NCBI RefSeq assembly: GCF_001486585.1
Contig: NZ_LN909044.1
Coordinates: forward strand, 310,001 to 374,000
Source: Paenibacillus senegalimassiliensis
Lineage (GTDB): Bacteria; Bacillota; Bacilli; Paenibacillales; Paenibacillaceae
Length of the DNA stretch: 64,000 nt
Direction of reading: 5' to 3'
The notes under the pieces are model-generated. The model saw only the letters and a program-made list of their open reading frames with translations. It was not told the origin of the DNA and made no database searches. Below, piece after piece: positions 19,902 through 27,950 of this stretch; position 1 is the first letter of the stretch, and the number at the start of each line of letters is the position of its first letter. A program made the position numbers and the translations under genes.

Positions 19902-21011
19902 TTATTTACTCATGGACAAAGTTTGTATAATTCCATTAAAATTCTTGAGCGTATTCCATATCAAACCATCTAAAGAATAAAGTAATGCGTTATTATATGA
20001 GCCAACAAACAGATTTGTATTTGCGTCATATTTAACATTTGAAACTCTCTTGTTAGTAGGTTCTTGATTACTCCAAGTCGTACCATCTGTAGATTTTATA
20101 ACAAAACCCGCATTATCAAACCATTTATTTCCAAAGACAACGAATTCACCTTCCACTAATACAAGAGAAGTAAAATAGTCATACGTTGTTGAAATCGGCA
20201 GCTTTACATTACTCCAATTCAACCCATCATTTGATGTGGCAATCCATTCCCAAGAATACCCCTCTCGTCCATCAGTTAGAGCTATTACATATATACCGTT
20301 ACTATATTCCATCCCAACTGGACTTATATCCCTAATTCCACTAATAAATCCAAACTTCGCACTTCCGACTTGTTCCCAGTTAACTCCATCCTCTGATTTT
20401 AACATATAAAGATTTGTTCCTGCATTACCAATAGTAAAAAAGGTATTATTCAAATAAAAAACTTTTGTAATTGATCCACCAAACAACAATGGATTTTCAC
20501 TAATGTTAGTCACATCTAGACTTGAGGAATGAGTTGTAGTAAATGTTTGGCCATCATCCTTAGAAGTCATTATTACCGAATAATATCTATTTGTCCCTGG
20601 GTATACCTTTCCCCCAGCAGCTACCAGTGTTCCGTTATTATCAGACATTATTGATACTAATGGTTCAACATTACCCCCAACCTCTATATAATTTATTCCA
20701 TCAGTAGATTTAAGAATTTTCCCCGCATAATTCACAACAGATGTAGATTCATCATGAATATAGGCTGTGAAGTAAGTATTAAGCCCTGAAAAAGTAGACC
20801 CAGAATATAAGTAATTATAATTATACATACTAGAAGGAAAAACTAAATCTTCAAACTCATCTGTCAAATTTCCACTTTTATTTATTCCATTATTACTGTT
20901 ACTACCACCAAATATAATAAAAGGATAATCCCCTTGTGCTGAGACCTGGCCCACAAAATTCAAACTAATTACTAAAACCAACGCGATAGAGATCAAAGTG
21001 ATTTTTTTCAA
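19902..21011 (-). CDS. Secreted Asp-box (BNR-like) repeat protein
   Basis: A 369-residue exported protein that I do not recognise by name. Residues 1-25 form a signal peptide (MKKITLISIALVLVISLNFV, cleavage near VSA-QG). At least six Asp-box-like blades recur, such as STDGINY, SKDDGQTF, SEDGVNW, SNDGLNW, STDGTTW and SLDGLIW, which predicts a six- or seven-bladed beta-propeller. Sialidase catalytic residues are not evident, so a binding role is as likely as an enzymatic one. The TTG start follows AGGAGG by 8 bases; the nearby ATG runs into a stop. The gene is clearly more AT-rich than its neighbours, suggesting recent transfer. Confidence 0.7.
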   Translation of the reverse strand: MKKITLISIALVLVISLNFVGQVSAQGDYPFIIFGGSNSNNGINKSGNLTDEFEDLVFPSSMYNYNYLYSGSTFSGLNTYFTAYIHDESTSVVNYAGKILKSTDGINYIEVGGNVEPLVSIMSDNNGTLVAAGGKVYPGTNRYYSVIMTSKDDGQTFTTTHSSSLDVTNISENPLLFGGSITKVFYLNNTFFTIGNAGTNLYMLKSEDGVNWEQVGSAKFGFISGIRDISPVGMEYSNGIYVIALTDGREGYSWEWIATSNDGLNWSNVKLPISTTYDYFTSLVLVEGEFVVFGNKWFDNAGFVIKSTDGTTWSNQEPTNKRVSNVKYDANTNLFVGSYNNALLYSLDGLIWNTLKNFNGIIQTLSMSK

Positions 21012-21190
21012 AACCTCATCCTCCTAACACTAAATTTTTATAACCTATTAAATTATTTCATTATCTATTTATAACCTCCTTGTCTAAATTTTATTGAGTA
21101 AAATTGGAATGCAATAAATATTATACCCCAATCTACTATTTATTGGTATATTTTAAATTCATCTAATTAACTCAGTTAGATTGTTGATGA

Positions 21191-21691
21191 TTACTTTAGT
21201 TTCATCTTGTCTCTTCTTAGCCAGATAGCGACTATTGTTACCCCAAAAGCCGCGCCTATTCCATCCAGGATGACATCTTGGACCATAGCGGTTCGCCCTG
21301 GTGTGAAGCTCTGATGCAGTTCATCGCTGCAAGCATATAGAAGCGCTATCCCCCAAGCGTACACGTAACGTCTGCGGCCCATGCCTCGCTCTCTTCCACC
21401 TAACGCATAGACTAGCAGCATAGCTAAGAGAGCATAACTGCCAAAATGTGCAGCCTTGCGAATAAGAAATTCAATAAAACTAGCGCCCCCTACACTCTCT
21501 ACGCTGATTTGTCGGCCACCATAACTGAAGCTAATCCCACCAAAGAAATCAGAGATAGATTGCTCTGACGTAGTCTTCTCAATATCAGACACCAGGGTCT
21601 GCTCCTGATAAGACTGTGAAGAGAACAGGAACAGGACAAGCATCAGCGCCAGCGCTGGCAGGAAGCGGAGCAAAAACTTAATTTTGTGCAA
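21191..21691 (-). CDS. VanZ-like membrane protein
   Basis: A 166-residue protein with four to five membrane helices and the VanZ pattern: LFLFSSQSYQ, RKAAHFGSYALLA and SDELHQSFTPGR followed by the DV/DGIG stretch. VanZ of enterococci gives low-level teicoplanin resistance. Chromosomal homologs in Bacilli have no settled function, so resistance should not be assumed. The start is a TTG with GAGGGG 6 bases upstream. Confidence 0.85.
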   Translation of the reverse strand: MHKIKFLLRFLPALALMLVLFLFSSQSYQEQTLVSDIEKTTSEQSISDFFGGISFSYGGRQISVESVGGASFIEFLIRKAAHFGSYALLAMLLVYALGGRERGMGRRRYVYAWGIALLYACSDELHQSFTPGRTAMVQDVILDGIGAAFGVTIVAIWLRRDKMKLK

Positions 21692-21753
21692 AGCGTTCCC
21701 CTCATTTCAGTGAACATCCGCTAACGACATAAGAAGTAAACAACATAAGAAAA

Positions 21754-21771
21754 CCCTGGGTTACCCCAGGG
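21754..21771 (-). terminator. Terminator of the cold-shock gene
   Basis: CCCTGGG and CCCAGGG enclose a TTAC loop, with TTTTCTTATG following on the minus strand, about 70 bp past the cold-shock gene. Confidence 0.75.
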
Positions 21772-21840
21772 TGTGTGCTAGCGAATCTTCAATTGTTAAC
21801 CATCGTACCGTTCATATGTAGGTCGGCTATGCCGGGATGA

Positions 21841-22038
21841 TTACAGTTTGATTACGTTAGCTGCTTGCGGTCCGCGAGCGCCTTCCACGATTTCAAACTC
21901 AACGGATTGACCTTCCTCCAAAGTCTTGAAGCCTTCGGATTGAATTGCGGAGAAATGAACGAATACGTCGCCGCCTTCTTCAGTTTCGATGAAGCCATAA
22001 CCCTTCTCTGCGTTAAACCATTTTACTTTACCTTGCAT
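21841..22038 (-). CDS. Cold-shock protein (CspA/CspB family)
   Basis: A 65-residue single cold-shock domain. RNP1 appears as KGYGFIE and RNP2 as VFVHFSAI, the aromatic patches that bind single-stranded RNA and DNA. Such proteins act as RNA chaperones and melt secondary structure at low temperature or during growth. The unit is monocistronic with its own promoter and terminator, and AAGGGA precedes the ATG. Paralogs are usual in Bacilli, so the exact csp letter cannot be assigned. Confidence 0.95.
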   Translation of the reverse strand: MQGKVKWFNAEKGYGFIETEEGGDVFVHFSAIQSEGFKTLEEGQSVEFEIVEGARGPQAANVIKL

Positions 22039-22100
22039 GCACTAACATTCCCTTCATTATCAAATAAGAGTGTGATCCTGTAACCAAGCTCACATTTCTG

Positions 22101-22130
22101 AATATACCACCCAAGCTTGTCTCGTGTCAA
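22101..22130 (-). promoter_or_regulatory. Promoter of the cold-shock gene
   Basis: A perfect TTGACA (22125-22130), an 18-bp spacer and TATATT (22101-22106) on the minus strand. The leader is about 55 bases, shorter than in cold-inducible csp genes of enteric bacteria. The rest of the gap to hag (22131-22272) is AT-rich and shows nothing further. Confidence 0.8.
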
Positions 22131-22272
22131 TTACCAAAGAAAAGGTTTTACTGTAAATAAATTGTATTGTTTATAATGACTAAGCCTATATAAATATTAA
22201 CCTATTAGTTACCTCTTGAAACAAAAAAATAATTTATTTCCCTCACCGTTTAATAAATTATTGTAAATAGTA

Positions 22273-22316
22273 AAAAAGCTATTCTGGACCATCCAATGGA
22301 TAGCCCAGAATAGCCT
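22273..22316 (-). terminator. hag terminator
   Basis: GCTATTCTGG and CCAGAATAGC (22279-22288 and 22305-22314) form a 10-bp stem followed by six T on the minus strand, 26 bp past the flagellin stop. Confidence 0.9.
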
Positions 22317-22341
22317 ATGATGTGTGAAAGCTGAGTATATA

Positions 22342-23178
22342 TTATCCCAACAGTTTCAACACAGATTGTGGAGCAGAGTTAGCTTGTGCCAGCATGGCTG
22401 TACCAGCTTGAACCAAGATTTGGTTCTTTGTAAATGTTGTCATTTCAGTAGCCATGTCAGCATCCTTAATACGGGAGTTAGCAGCAGACAGGTTTTCAGA
22501 AGTTACACCCAAGCTGTTAATAGTATGCTCTAAACGGTTTTGGTAAGCACCCAGCTCAGCGCGGTTAGTGGAAACAGTCTCAATTGCTGTCTTAATAGTC
22601 TCCAAAGCATTTTTAGCAGCGGCTGCATCTGTAGAAATATCTAATGTAGCAGCACCAAGCAAAGTAGCAGCAGAATTGTCTGCAAGAGTAACAGTCAACG
22701 TATCCTGTGTCTCTCCAGTAACACCAATCTGGAAGGAAACGCCATTTGCAGCCGCATCAGCATTAAGCAAAGATACTCCGTTAAAGTTAGAACCTGTTAC
22801 GATTCTATCAATTTCTGTAATTAGCTGATCCACTTCAGCTTGCAAATTAGCACGATCTTCTGCTTGATAAGTACCATTGGCAGATTGGTTAGCCAAGGTA
22901 TTCATACGTTGCAGCATAGAATGAACTTCAGTCAAGTCACCTTCAGCTGTTTGCAAGAGGGAGATACCATCTTGAGCATTACGTTGTGCTTGATTCAAGC
23001 CATTGATTTGGTAAATCATTTTTTCGGAAATTGCCAAACCTGCAGCATCGTCAGCAGCGCGGTTAATGCGGTAGCCCGAAGACAATTTTTCCATTGTCTT
23101 ACTCATTTGTGTGTTGTTGAAGTTCAGGTTACGGTTAGCGTTAATTGCGCCAACGTTAGTGTTAATAAACATTCCCAT
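22342..23178 (-). CDS. hag: Flagellin
   Basis: The filament subunit, 278 residues. The conserved D0/D1 ends are present: [14 protein letters not shown] at the N-terminus and the C-terminal half ending in SVLKLLG, which contains [12 protein letters not shown]. The middle (about 165-200) is short, so no large outer D2/D3 domains. An ATG at 23187 abuts the ribosome site and cannot be used; the ATG at 23178, 9 bases from GGAGG, was taken. It is preceded by a sigma-D promoter and two CsrA sites, and FliS, FliW and FliT partners lie just upstream. Confidence 0.97.
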   Translation of the reverse strand: MGMFINTNVGAINANRNLNFNNTQMSKTMEKLSSGYRINRAADDAAGLAISEKMIYQINGLNQAQRNAQDGISLLQTAEGDLTEVHSMLQRMNTLANQSANGTYQAEDRANLQAEVDQLITEIDRIVTGSNFNGVSLLNADAAANGVSFQIGVTGETQDTLTVTLADNSAATLLGAATLDISTDAAAAKNALETIKTAIETVSTNRAELGAYQNRLEHTINSLGVTSENLSAANSRIKDADMATEMTTFTKNQILVQAGTAMLAQANSAPQSVLKLLG

Positions 23179-23181
23179 CGT

Positions 23182-23227
23182 TATCATCCTCCGTGATTTG
23201 GTTTATATTGGCTACATCCTTGTGGCC
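23182..23227 (-). promoter_or_regulatory. Two CsrA-binding sites in the hag leader
   Basis: Site one (23210-23227) is a hairpin GGCCACAAGGATGTAGCC with AGGA in the loop, matching the ACARGGAUGU consensus. Site two (23182-23197) is CACGGAGGATG and covers the ribosome site. Two such sites are how CsrA blocks flagellin translation in B. subtilis until FliW removes it. Confidence 0.8.
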
Positions 23228-23235
23228 TAATTTAT

Positions 23236-23263
23236 ATATCGGATGGAAGTGACCGCATGTTTA
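23236..23263 (-). promoter_or_regulatory. Sigma-D promoter of hag
   Basis: On the minus strand TAAA (23260-23263), 16 bases, then TCCGATAT (23236-23243), 7 of 8 matches to the sigma-D -10 element. It lies in the gap between the fliT-like gene and hag. Confidence 0.85.
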
Positions 23264-23285
23264 GACTTTTCATAAGAAAAATAGA

Positions 23286-23699
23286 CTATTTTTTTTCATC
23301 CATATATAAAGGGACCTGATCATTTCGTTCTACACCGTAATAGGCATTTAGCACCTTGCGCTGAACGCCTACATTTTTAATATCTTCACCTGTATGCTGA
23401 ATAAAGTTCCTAATTGCCTTTTGAATATGCTCTACATTACTGCTAAGCTTGGTGAGAATATCCCTTAGCTGCTGATCACCGTCCAAAGTAGAAGAAACTG
23501 CTTCCAGTTGATCGTTCGACTCATTCACTGCTCTGGAGCACAAAATCCATTCCTCTTGCAACTCCAAAAATCTTTCGAGTCCTTGGTCTGGTTCCTCATC
23601 AAGCAAAGTTAACAAGGATACCTGGGCATCCGAAATTCTCAGCAGATTCGTATACATTTCTAAAAAATCAGCAGGTTTATGATTATCCTTGGGAGCCAA
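23286..23699 (-). CDS. fliT: FliT-like flagellar chaperone
   Basis: A 137-residue, mostly helical protein in the position of fliT, overlapping the end of fliS by 17 bp. The C-terminus (VQRKVLNAYYG, then a short linker and MDEKK) resembles the FliT tail. FliT guards the filament cap protein FliD before export. FliT sequences diverge strongly, so the call rests mainly on location and helical character. It starts ATG-GCT with a weak ribosome site inside fliS. Confidence 0.65.
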   Translation of the reverse strand: MAPKDNHKPADFLEMYTNLLRISDAQVSLLTLLDEEPDQGLERFLELQEEWILCSRAVNESNDQLEAVSSTLDGDQQLRDILTKLSSNVEHIQKAIRNFIQHTGEDIKNVGVQRKVLNAYYGVERNDQVPLYMDEKK

Positions 23700-24081
23700 G
23701 AGTACCTCGCTTCCCGATTTCTTCCCAGGCAGACTTCAATTCCTGTAGCATGACCACAGTTTCGTCCAGCGGGGAGATTTCCTTTTTAATATTGGCCTCC
23801 AGTAGTAGATCAATAATATAGAAATATAATTTTTTCAGATTCAAGGCCAGCTCTCCCCCCTCTTTTGTATTGAGAGAAGAAATCAACTCATAAATAATGT
23901 CTTGTGTTTTTTGCACATACCGATTCGTTTCTGCTATATCATTTTGTTGTATAGCTTCCTTTGCCTTTCCAGCAAATTGAATCGCCCCATTATACAGCAT
24001 TAGAGTGAGGCGGTGCGGAGAAGCCGTTTCATATTTGTTTTTTTGGTAGGCTTGATATCCTGCCATATTAGGTGATGCCAA
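23683..24081 (-). CDS. fliS: Flagellin export chaperone FliS
   Basis: A small four-helix chaperone that binds the disordered C-terminus of flagellin and, in Bacillus, also FliW. Visible signature: YQAYQKNKYETASPHRLTLM near the N-terminus. The frame opens at 24090, but GGAG lies directly in front of that ATG. The TTG at 24081, 9 bases away, gives the usual MASPN start (132 residues). It sits 27 bp behind fliD. Confidence 0.92.
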   Translation of the reverse strand: MASPNMAGYQAYQKNKYETASPHRLTLMLYNGAIQFAGKAKEAIQQNDIAETNRYVQKTQDIIYELISSLNTKEGGELALNLKKLYFYIIDLLLEANIKKEISPLDETVVMLQELKSAWEEIGKRGTLGSQG

Positions 24082-24108
24082 TATGATCATCTCCGGTTAA
24101 ATTAATGA

Positions 24109-25518
24109 CTAATCTGATGCAGACTTGGTCAAGGCAGATAATTGACTTGAAATCCAGTCACTTTGGCTATTCAATTGAGACATCACAACTTCCAAATTAA
24201 CAAATTTCTTCTTCAGTGCAGCTTCCTTAATAGTCAGCCGATCATTCATACTTTGAATTTGCTCGCTTAAGAAGGAGATTTCAGAGTCATACCCCTTAAT
24301 TTTGGAAGTAATGATTCCATCTACACTGTCTGTCCATTCTTTCATGCTATTCTTGAATAGGGTGGCTATCCCATTGATGCCCTCTGTAGTTCCATCTTCA
24401 TTGGTAACAGCCGTACTTGAAAACATTTTTTCTACCAAGGCCGGATTCTCCGTCATTTTTTGCTTAAACAGTTCTTTGTCAAAAGTAATGGTTCCTGTCA
24501 TAAGAGAAGCGCTAGTAATTCCCTTATCGACCTCAAGACCAATGTCTGAAAACAATTTAAACCCCGCCGTATCACCAACCAGATTTTGCATCATATCGCC
24601 TAATTGATTACGTAATGAACGAAGCATAGGATCGCCTTGCAAAGTTAGGGACAAGCTCCCATCCGAGTTTTCGGTAGACTTTTGTGTATTATTTTTAATT
24701 GTATTAATAATATCATTATAAGCGTTGACAAAGGCTTCCACCTTGGAAGTTATTGCATCTACATCCTGCTCAACCTTCACGGTGACTACTCCCGTATTGC
24801 TTAGAGTCAAGGTGGCTCCCGGGATAGCATCTTTTACAGTATTGGTTGAACTGTAAATATCCATGCCATTCACAACAAGGTGAGCATCCTGAGCCTTCTG
24901 CTTCTCTGTGAAATCCCAGGCATTACCCGATTCAAATGTAATTTGATTGGCCTCACCATATTCCTTGGCCGTTAATACTAACGATCTCTGTCCTGTGCTA
25001 GTTTGAATAACCGAGGCTTGCACAGTACCATCTTCTAACTTGTTGATCTTATTGGCAATTAAATTCAGGGCTTCTCCCACCGTTTTATCTGCGAGATCCA
25101 GATCGCTGAGGTCAATCGATTCTCCATTAATAGATAATTCAGTAGGCAGGCCACTCTCACTAAACTTGGCCTCCGAGTTAAATGACGCACTCGCAACGAC
25201 TTGCTTTTGTGCTAGTGAATTAATAACAACCGAGTAATCGCCGGCGAGTGCAGCACTATCGGCAACGACGGATAACTTGGTCGCATCAGAAGTGCTTGCC
25301 TTGCTCTTCTGAAAACCATCCAAATCTGCTAACGATGTCGCCGCATCTCTTAGGGTAGCCAGCTTTGTATTAATGGATTTGAATACGTTTTGATAAGCAG
25401 CCGTAACTTCTTTCTTAGTCTCCAGACGGGTTAACGGCAGCTTCTCTTGGGCCATGATCGCTTCAATATAGGAAGCGGAGTCAAATCCTGAAGCTAATCC
25501 TGAAAAACTAACAGACAT
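24109..25518 (-). CDS. fliD: Flagellar filament cap protein FliD
   Basis: Forms the pentameric cap (HAP2) that folds flagellin at the filament tip. The 469-residue protein begins SVSFSGLASGFDSASYIEAI, typical of FliD_N, and the C-terminal FliD_C helical region is near residues 230-460. The middle domain is average in size. AAAGGGTG 6 bases before ATG 25518 selects that start over an upstream GTG. Confidence 0.95.
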   Translation of the reverse strand: MSVSFSGLASGFDSASYIEAIMAQEKLPLTRLETKKEVTAAYQNVFKSINTKLATLRDAATSLADLDGFQKSKASTSDATKLSVVADSAALAGDYSVVINSLAQKQVVASASFNSEAKFSESGLPTELSINGESIDLSDLDLADKTVGEALNLIANKINKLEDGTVQASVIQTSTGQRSLVLTAKEYGEANQITFESGNAWDFTEKQKAQDAHLVVNGMDIYSSTNTVKDAIPGATLTLSNTGVVTVKVEQDVDAITSKVEAFVNAYNDIINTIKNNTQKSTENSDGSLSLTLQGDPMLRSLRNQLGDMMQNLVGDTAGFKLFSDIGLEVDKGITSASLMTGTITFDKELFKQKMTENPALVEKMFSSTAVTNEDGTTEGINGIATLFKNSMKEWTDSVDGIITSKIKGYDSEISFLSEQIQSMNDRLTIKEAALKKKFVNLEVVMSQLNSQSDWISSQLSALTKSASD

Positions 25519-25545
25519 TGATCTCACCCTTTCTTCTAAAATGGT

Positions 25546-25920
25546 TTACAGTTTTTCGTCAAAAAACATACCGATCATATCTTTCATCTTCTTGGACAAA
25601 TCGATCAGAAACTCAGGCGGCAAGCTTGATAAAACCTCTTTCGTTTTGGAATCAATAATCTCCACATACAACTGCTGTACTTCCTCGTTGTATTTAAATT
25701 GCAGTTCTCTACCCGAAGCAACTATGGATTCATTCAACTTCTTAATTTGCTCTTGCATTTTATCCTGCTCTTGCTTGGTCAATGATTTGTAGTCCTCAGA
25801 GCTATGAGGCGCTAAGCCCTCTTCTCTTTGAATCCCAGCAGATGAGCCCAACTTAAAGGCTGCTGTTCCTGTAGATATAAACTTTTCAAAGGCGTTAAAA
25901 TCCATCCGACTGATGTTCAT
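25546..25920 (-). CDS. flaG: FlaG family protein
   Basis: A 124-residue protein with a disordered N-terminal half and the conserved C-terminal FlaG domain (LQFKYNEEVQQLYVEIID, then VLSSLPPEFLIDLSKKM). FlaG affects filament length in several bacteria; the mechanism is unclear. It is located between csrA and fliD, as yvyC is beside fliD in B. subtilis. Confidence 0.88.
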   Translation of the reverse strand: MNISRMDFNAFEKFISTGTAAFKLGSSAGIQREEGLAPHSSEDYKSLTKQEQDKMQEQIKKLNESIVASGRELQFKYNEEVQQLYVEIIDSKTKEVLSSLPPEFLIDLSKKMKDMIGMFFDEKL

Positions 25921-25945
25921 CTTCTCACCACCTGATCTCCGATTT

Positions 25946-26185
25946 TTATTTATTAAATTTCTTGAGTAGACTTAGTAATTGTTCTTGCTGCAAGCCTTGT
26001 ACAGGGACATTAGCCGCCATATTCTCGGCGACCACACCTTCATACAACTCTTTGCGTAAGAGCTGGACTTCCTTAGGGGCGAGAAATCCCAGCTTGATCT
26101 GATCGCCCTCAACACCCAGGACCTGAACCTGAATGTCATTGCCAATCATGACGACTTCTCCGACTTTACGTCTGAGTACCAGCAC
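25946..26185 (-). CDS. csrA: Carbon storage regulator CsrA
   Basis: A 79-residue homodimeric RNA-binding protein. MLVLRRKVGEVVMIG and the LAPKEVQLLRKELYE stretch with the RNA-contacting Arg are present; the C-terminus is about 15 residues longer than in enteric CsrA. In Bacilli it represses hag translation and is held off by FliW. Its GTG start directly follows the fliW stop codon, so the two are translationally coupled. Target sites are visible in the hag leader at 23182-23227. Confidence 0.95.
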   Translation of the reverse strand: MLVLRRKVGEVVMIGNDIQVQVLGVEGDQIKLGFLAPKEVQLLRKELYEGVVAENMAANVPVQGLQQEQLLSLLKKFNK

Positions 26186-26611
26186 CTAGTCGCCCTCCTT
26201 CCGAAGCAGCGGGTGACGTAACGGCAGTTCCTGGTCCTTAATAATATATTGGCAACCTACTAATGATTCCGGAGCAAACAAGACTGGGGCCAATAAATTG
26301 GCGTACAGTTGGTCCTCTGTAACGTTCACAACGAGCATTACCGCCACATCTTCAGAACTACTGATATGAAGCATTTCAACGATATCTGTATTCAGTTGAA
26401 AGCTGTAATCTTGTACCGCCTGATTGGCTGGCACCAATACGAAGCTAATATCGGTTTGAGTGGAATGAAGAATATAAAATGTTGTATCTTGCATCGGGAT
26501 CAATGCATATTCTCTAATATCTGGAAGGCCTAAAATACCAGCCTCAAAATGATATACTTGTTGATCTTCAATCTCAATCGTCCCGTAAGCCGAGCTTTCT
26601 ATCGTTCTCAT
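26186..26611 (-). CDS. fliW: Flagellar assembly factor FliW
   Basis: A 141-residue CsrA antagonist that also binds flagellin. HFEAGILGLPDIREYALIPM is the family N-terminal pattern and VNVTEDQLYANLLAPV lies in the second half. Free flagellin titrates FliW and lets CsrA shut hag translation (established in B. subtilis). It overlaps the preceding DUF6470 gene by 4 bp and abuts csrA. Confidence 0.95.
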   Translation of the reverse strand: MRTIESSAYGTIEIEDQQVYHFEAGILGLPDIREYALIPMQDTTFYILHSTQTDISFVLVPANQAVQDYSFQLNTDIVEMLHISSSEDVAVMLVVNVTEDQLYANLLAPVLFAPESLVGCQYIIKDQELPLRHPLLRKEGD

Positions 26612-27006
26612 TTGGGAAGCGCTCCTTTCGGGTCGACCTCTATCTCTGGCGGATAGATACGAAAATCAATAATGACACCTTGATGCGGAATCGCCTCCAC
26701 CGTAATTTCCTTTTGACCATTTCGCATATACCGCTCATGCGCAATACGGCCAAACACATTTTTTTCGCCAGCAGCAATATTCATCATACGATCGCCTTCT
26801 TGAGCTTTAATCGCTACATTTTCGATGACCTTAAACACTGCTTCTTGTTTAAGCTCCTTTGCCAGCGTAATGGGACGCTTAAGTCCTCTATCGTTAAATA
26901 CGCTAGTCCAATCCGTCTCCATCTCGGCGCTTCGAAGGCGAATATTAATCTCAGCGGGACGATAGTCTCCCCAATCCTGCGGCAAAATGGATTGTATTCC
27001 AGCCAT
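26608..27006 (-). CDS. DUF6470 (YviE-like) protein, short form
   Basis: In B. subtilis the gene between flgL and fliW is yviE, whose product is about 190 residues as I recall. This frame gives 132 residues and resembles its C-terminal two-thirds (EINIRLRSAEMETDW, GDRMMNIAAGEKNVFGRIA). The N-terminal beta segment expected before it is absent, and only 20 bp separate it from flgL. It may be a naturally short form or the result of an old deletion. Function unknown; probably tied to flagellin secretion. Confidence 0.75.
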   Translation of the reverse strand: MAGIQSILPQDWGDYRPAEINIRLRSAEMETDWTSVFNDRGLKRPITLAKELKQEAVFKVIENVAIKAQEGDRMMNIAAGEKNVFGRIAHERYMRNGQKEITVEAIPHQGVIIDFRIYPPEIEVDPKGALPK

Positions 27007-27026
27007 ATACTCTATCCCCTATCCTA

Positions 27027-27914
27027 CTATCTGAGAAAATCCACAAGGGAGGTTTGCATAATTCTCGCACCGGTTGAAAGAGCTGCTTGCAATACCGTCT
27101 CCTTCGATTTCAGTTCAATAATTGCAGAAGGTACATCCACATCGGCAACATTGGCTCTCATTTCCTTCAAGCTAACCTGGTCGTCAGCAATTCGATTCTC
27201 CATTAGCTCAAAGCGATTAGTACGTGCTCCAATCTCGGCCCAGCTAACCGATAAACGATCTGCAGCAATATCAATTTTACCAAGAGCAGCGGTAATTTCT
27301 GTTGTATCATTTACATCCAAAGCTGTAGCCAAATCATCCAGCACTTTAAAGGCATTATCCGTATTGGCTTCACCAAAAATAATTTCTCCCGTTATGCTTA
27401 CAGGAACCTTAACCGCCGGACTGACGTTCAGGTAAAACAAACCCGGATCTGTGGTTTCTGTTGCAGCTTCTGCTGACGTATATGGTGCTTGGTCTGTCTT
27501 CTGTCCGTTAAACAAATACCGACCATTATACGTACTATTTCCGATGGTGACCATTTGCTCTTTCAATTGCTTAATTTCTGCTGAGATGGTCTGACGTTGC
27601 TGCACATCATAAGTCCCGTTGGCCGCTTGCAGGGTCAGAGTTCTTGCCCGCTTCAATACATCCGAGGCTTGTTGTAGCAAAGAATCCATCGTCTTCAAAA
27701 TCTCCGTACCTGTTTGAGCATTTGTCAAAAACTCATCACTACGAGCCAAGTCCGTATCGTAACGCATTTGATAGCCTGTTCCAATCGGATCATCACTGGG
27801 ACGGCTAATTTTCTGCCCTGTGGCAAGTTGCTGCTGACCAGTCGTCAGCGATGTGTTGATATTGCGCAGGTTTTTCAGTAGTTGTATGTTTTGCATCATT
27901 CCTGTTACGCGCAT
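27027..27914 (-). CDS. flgL: Flagellar hook-filament junction protein FlgL
   Basis: HAP3, the second junction protein between hook and filament, 295 residues. The flagellin-like N-terminus (RVTGMMQNIQLLKNLRNI, then ISRPSDDPIGT) and a matching C-terminal helix are present. The frame extends to 27941, but AAGGAGG lies 9 bases before ATG 27914, which was chosen. It is 36 bp behind flgK. Confidence 0.95.
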   Translation of the reverse strand: MRVTGMMQNIQLLKNLRNINTSLTTGQQQLATGQKISRPSDDPIGTGYQMRYDTDLARSDEFLTNAQTGTEILKTMDSLLQQASDVLKRARTLTLQAANGTYDVQQRQTISAEIKQLKEQMVTIGNSTYNGRYLFNGQKTDQAPYTSAEAATETTDPGLFYLNVSPAVKVPVSITGEIIFGEANTDNAFKVLDDLATALDVNDTTEITAALGKIDIAADRLSVSWAEIGARTNRFELMENRIADDQVSLKEMRANVADVDVPSAIIELKSKETVLQAALSTGARIMQTSLVDFLR

Positions 27915-27950
27915 GTTGCCAAACCTCCTTCTCTTATCCATATATTAAAA

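Noticed and set aside
21191..21691. Glycopeptide resistance from the VanZ-like gene together with the VanW-like end at position 1.
   Set aside because: The two are 21 kb apart, without vanHAX or vanRS. Both families are common in sensitive Bacilli.
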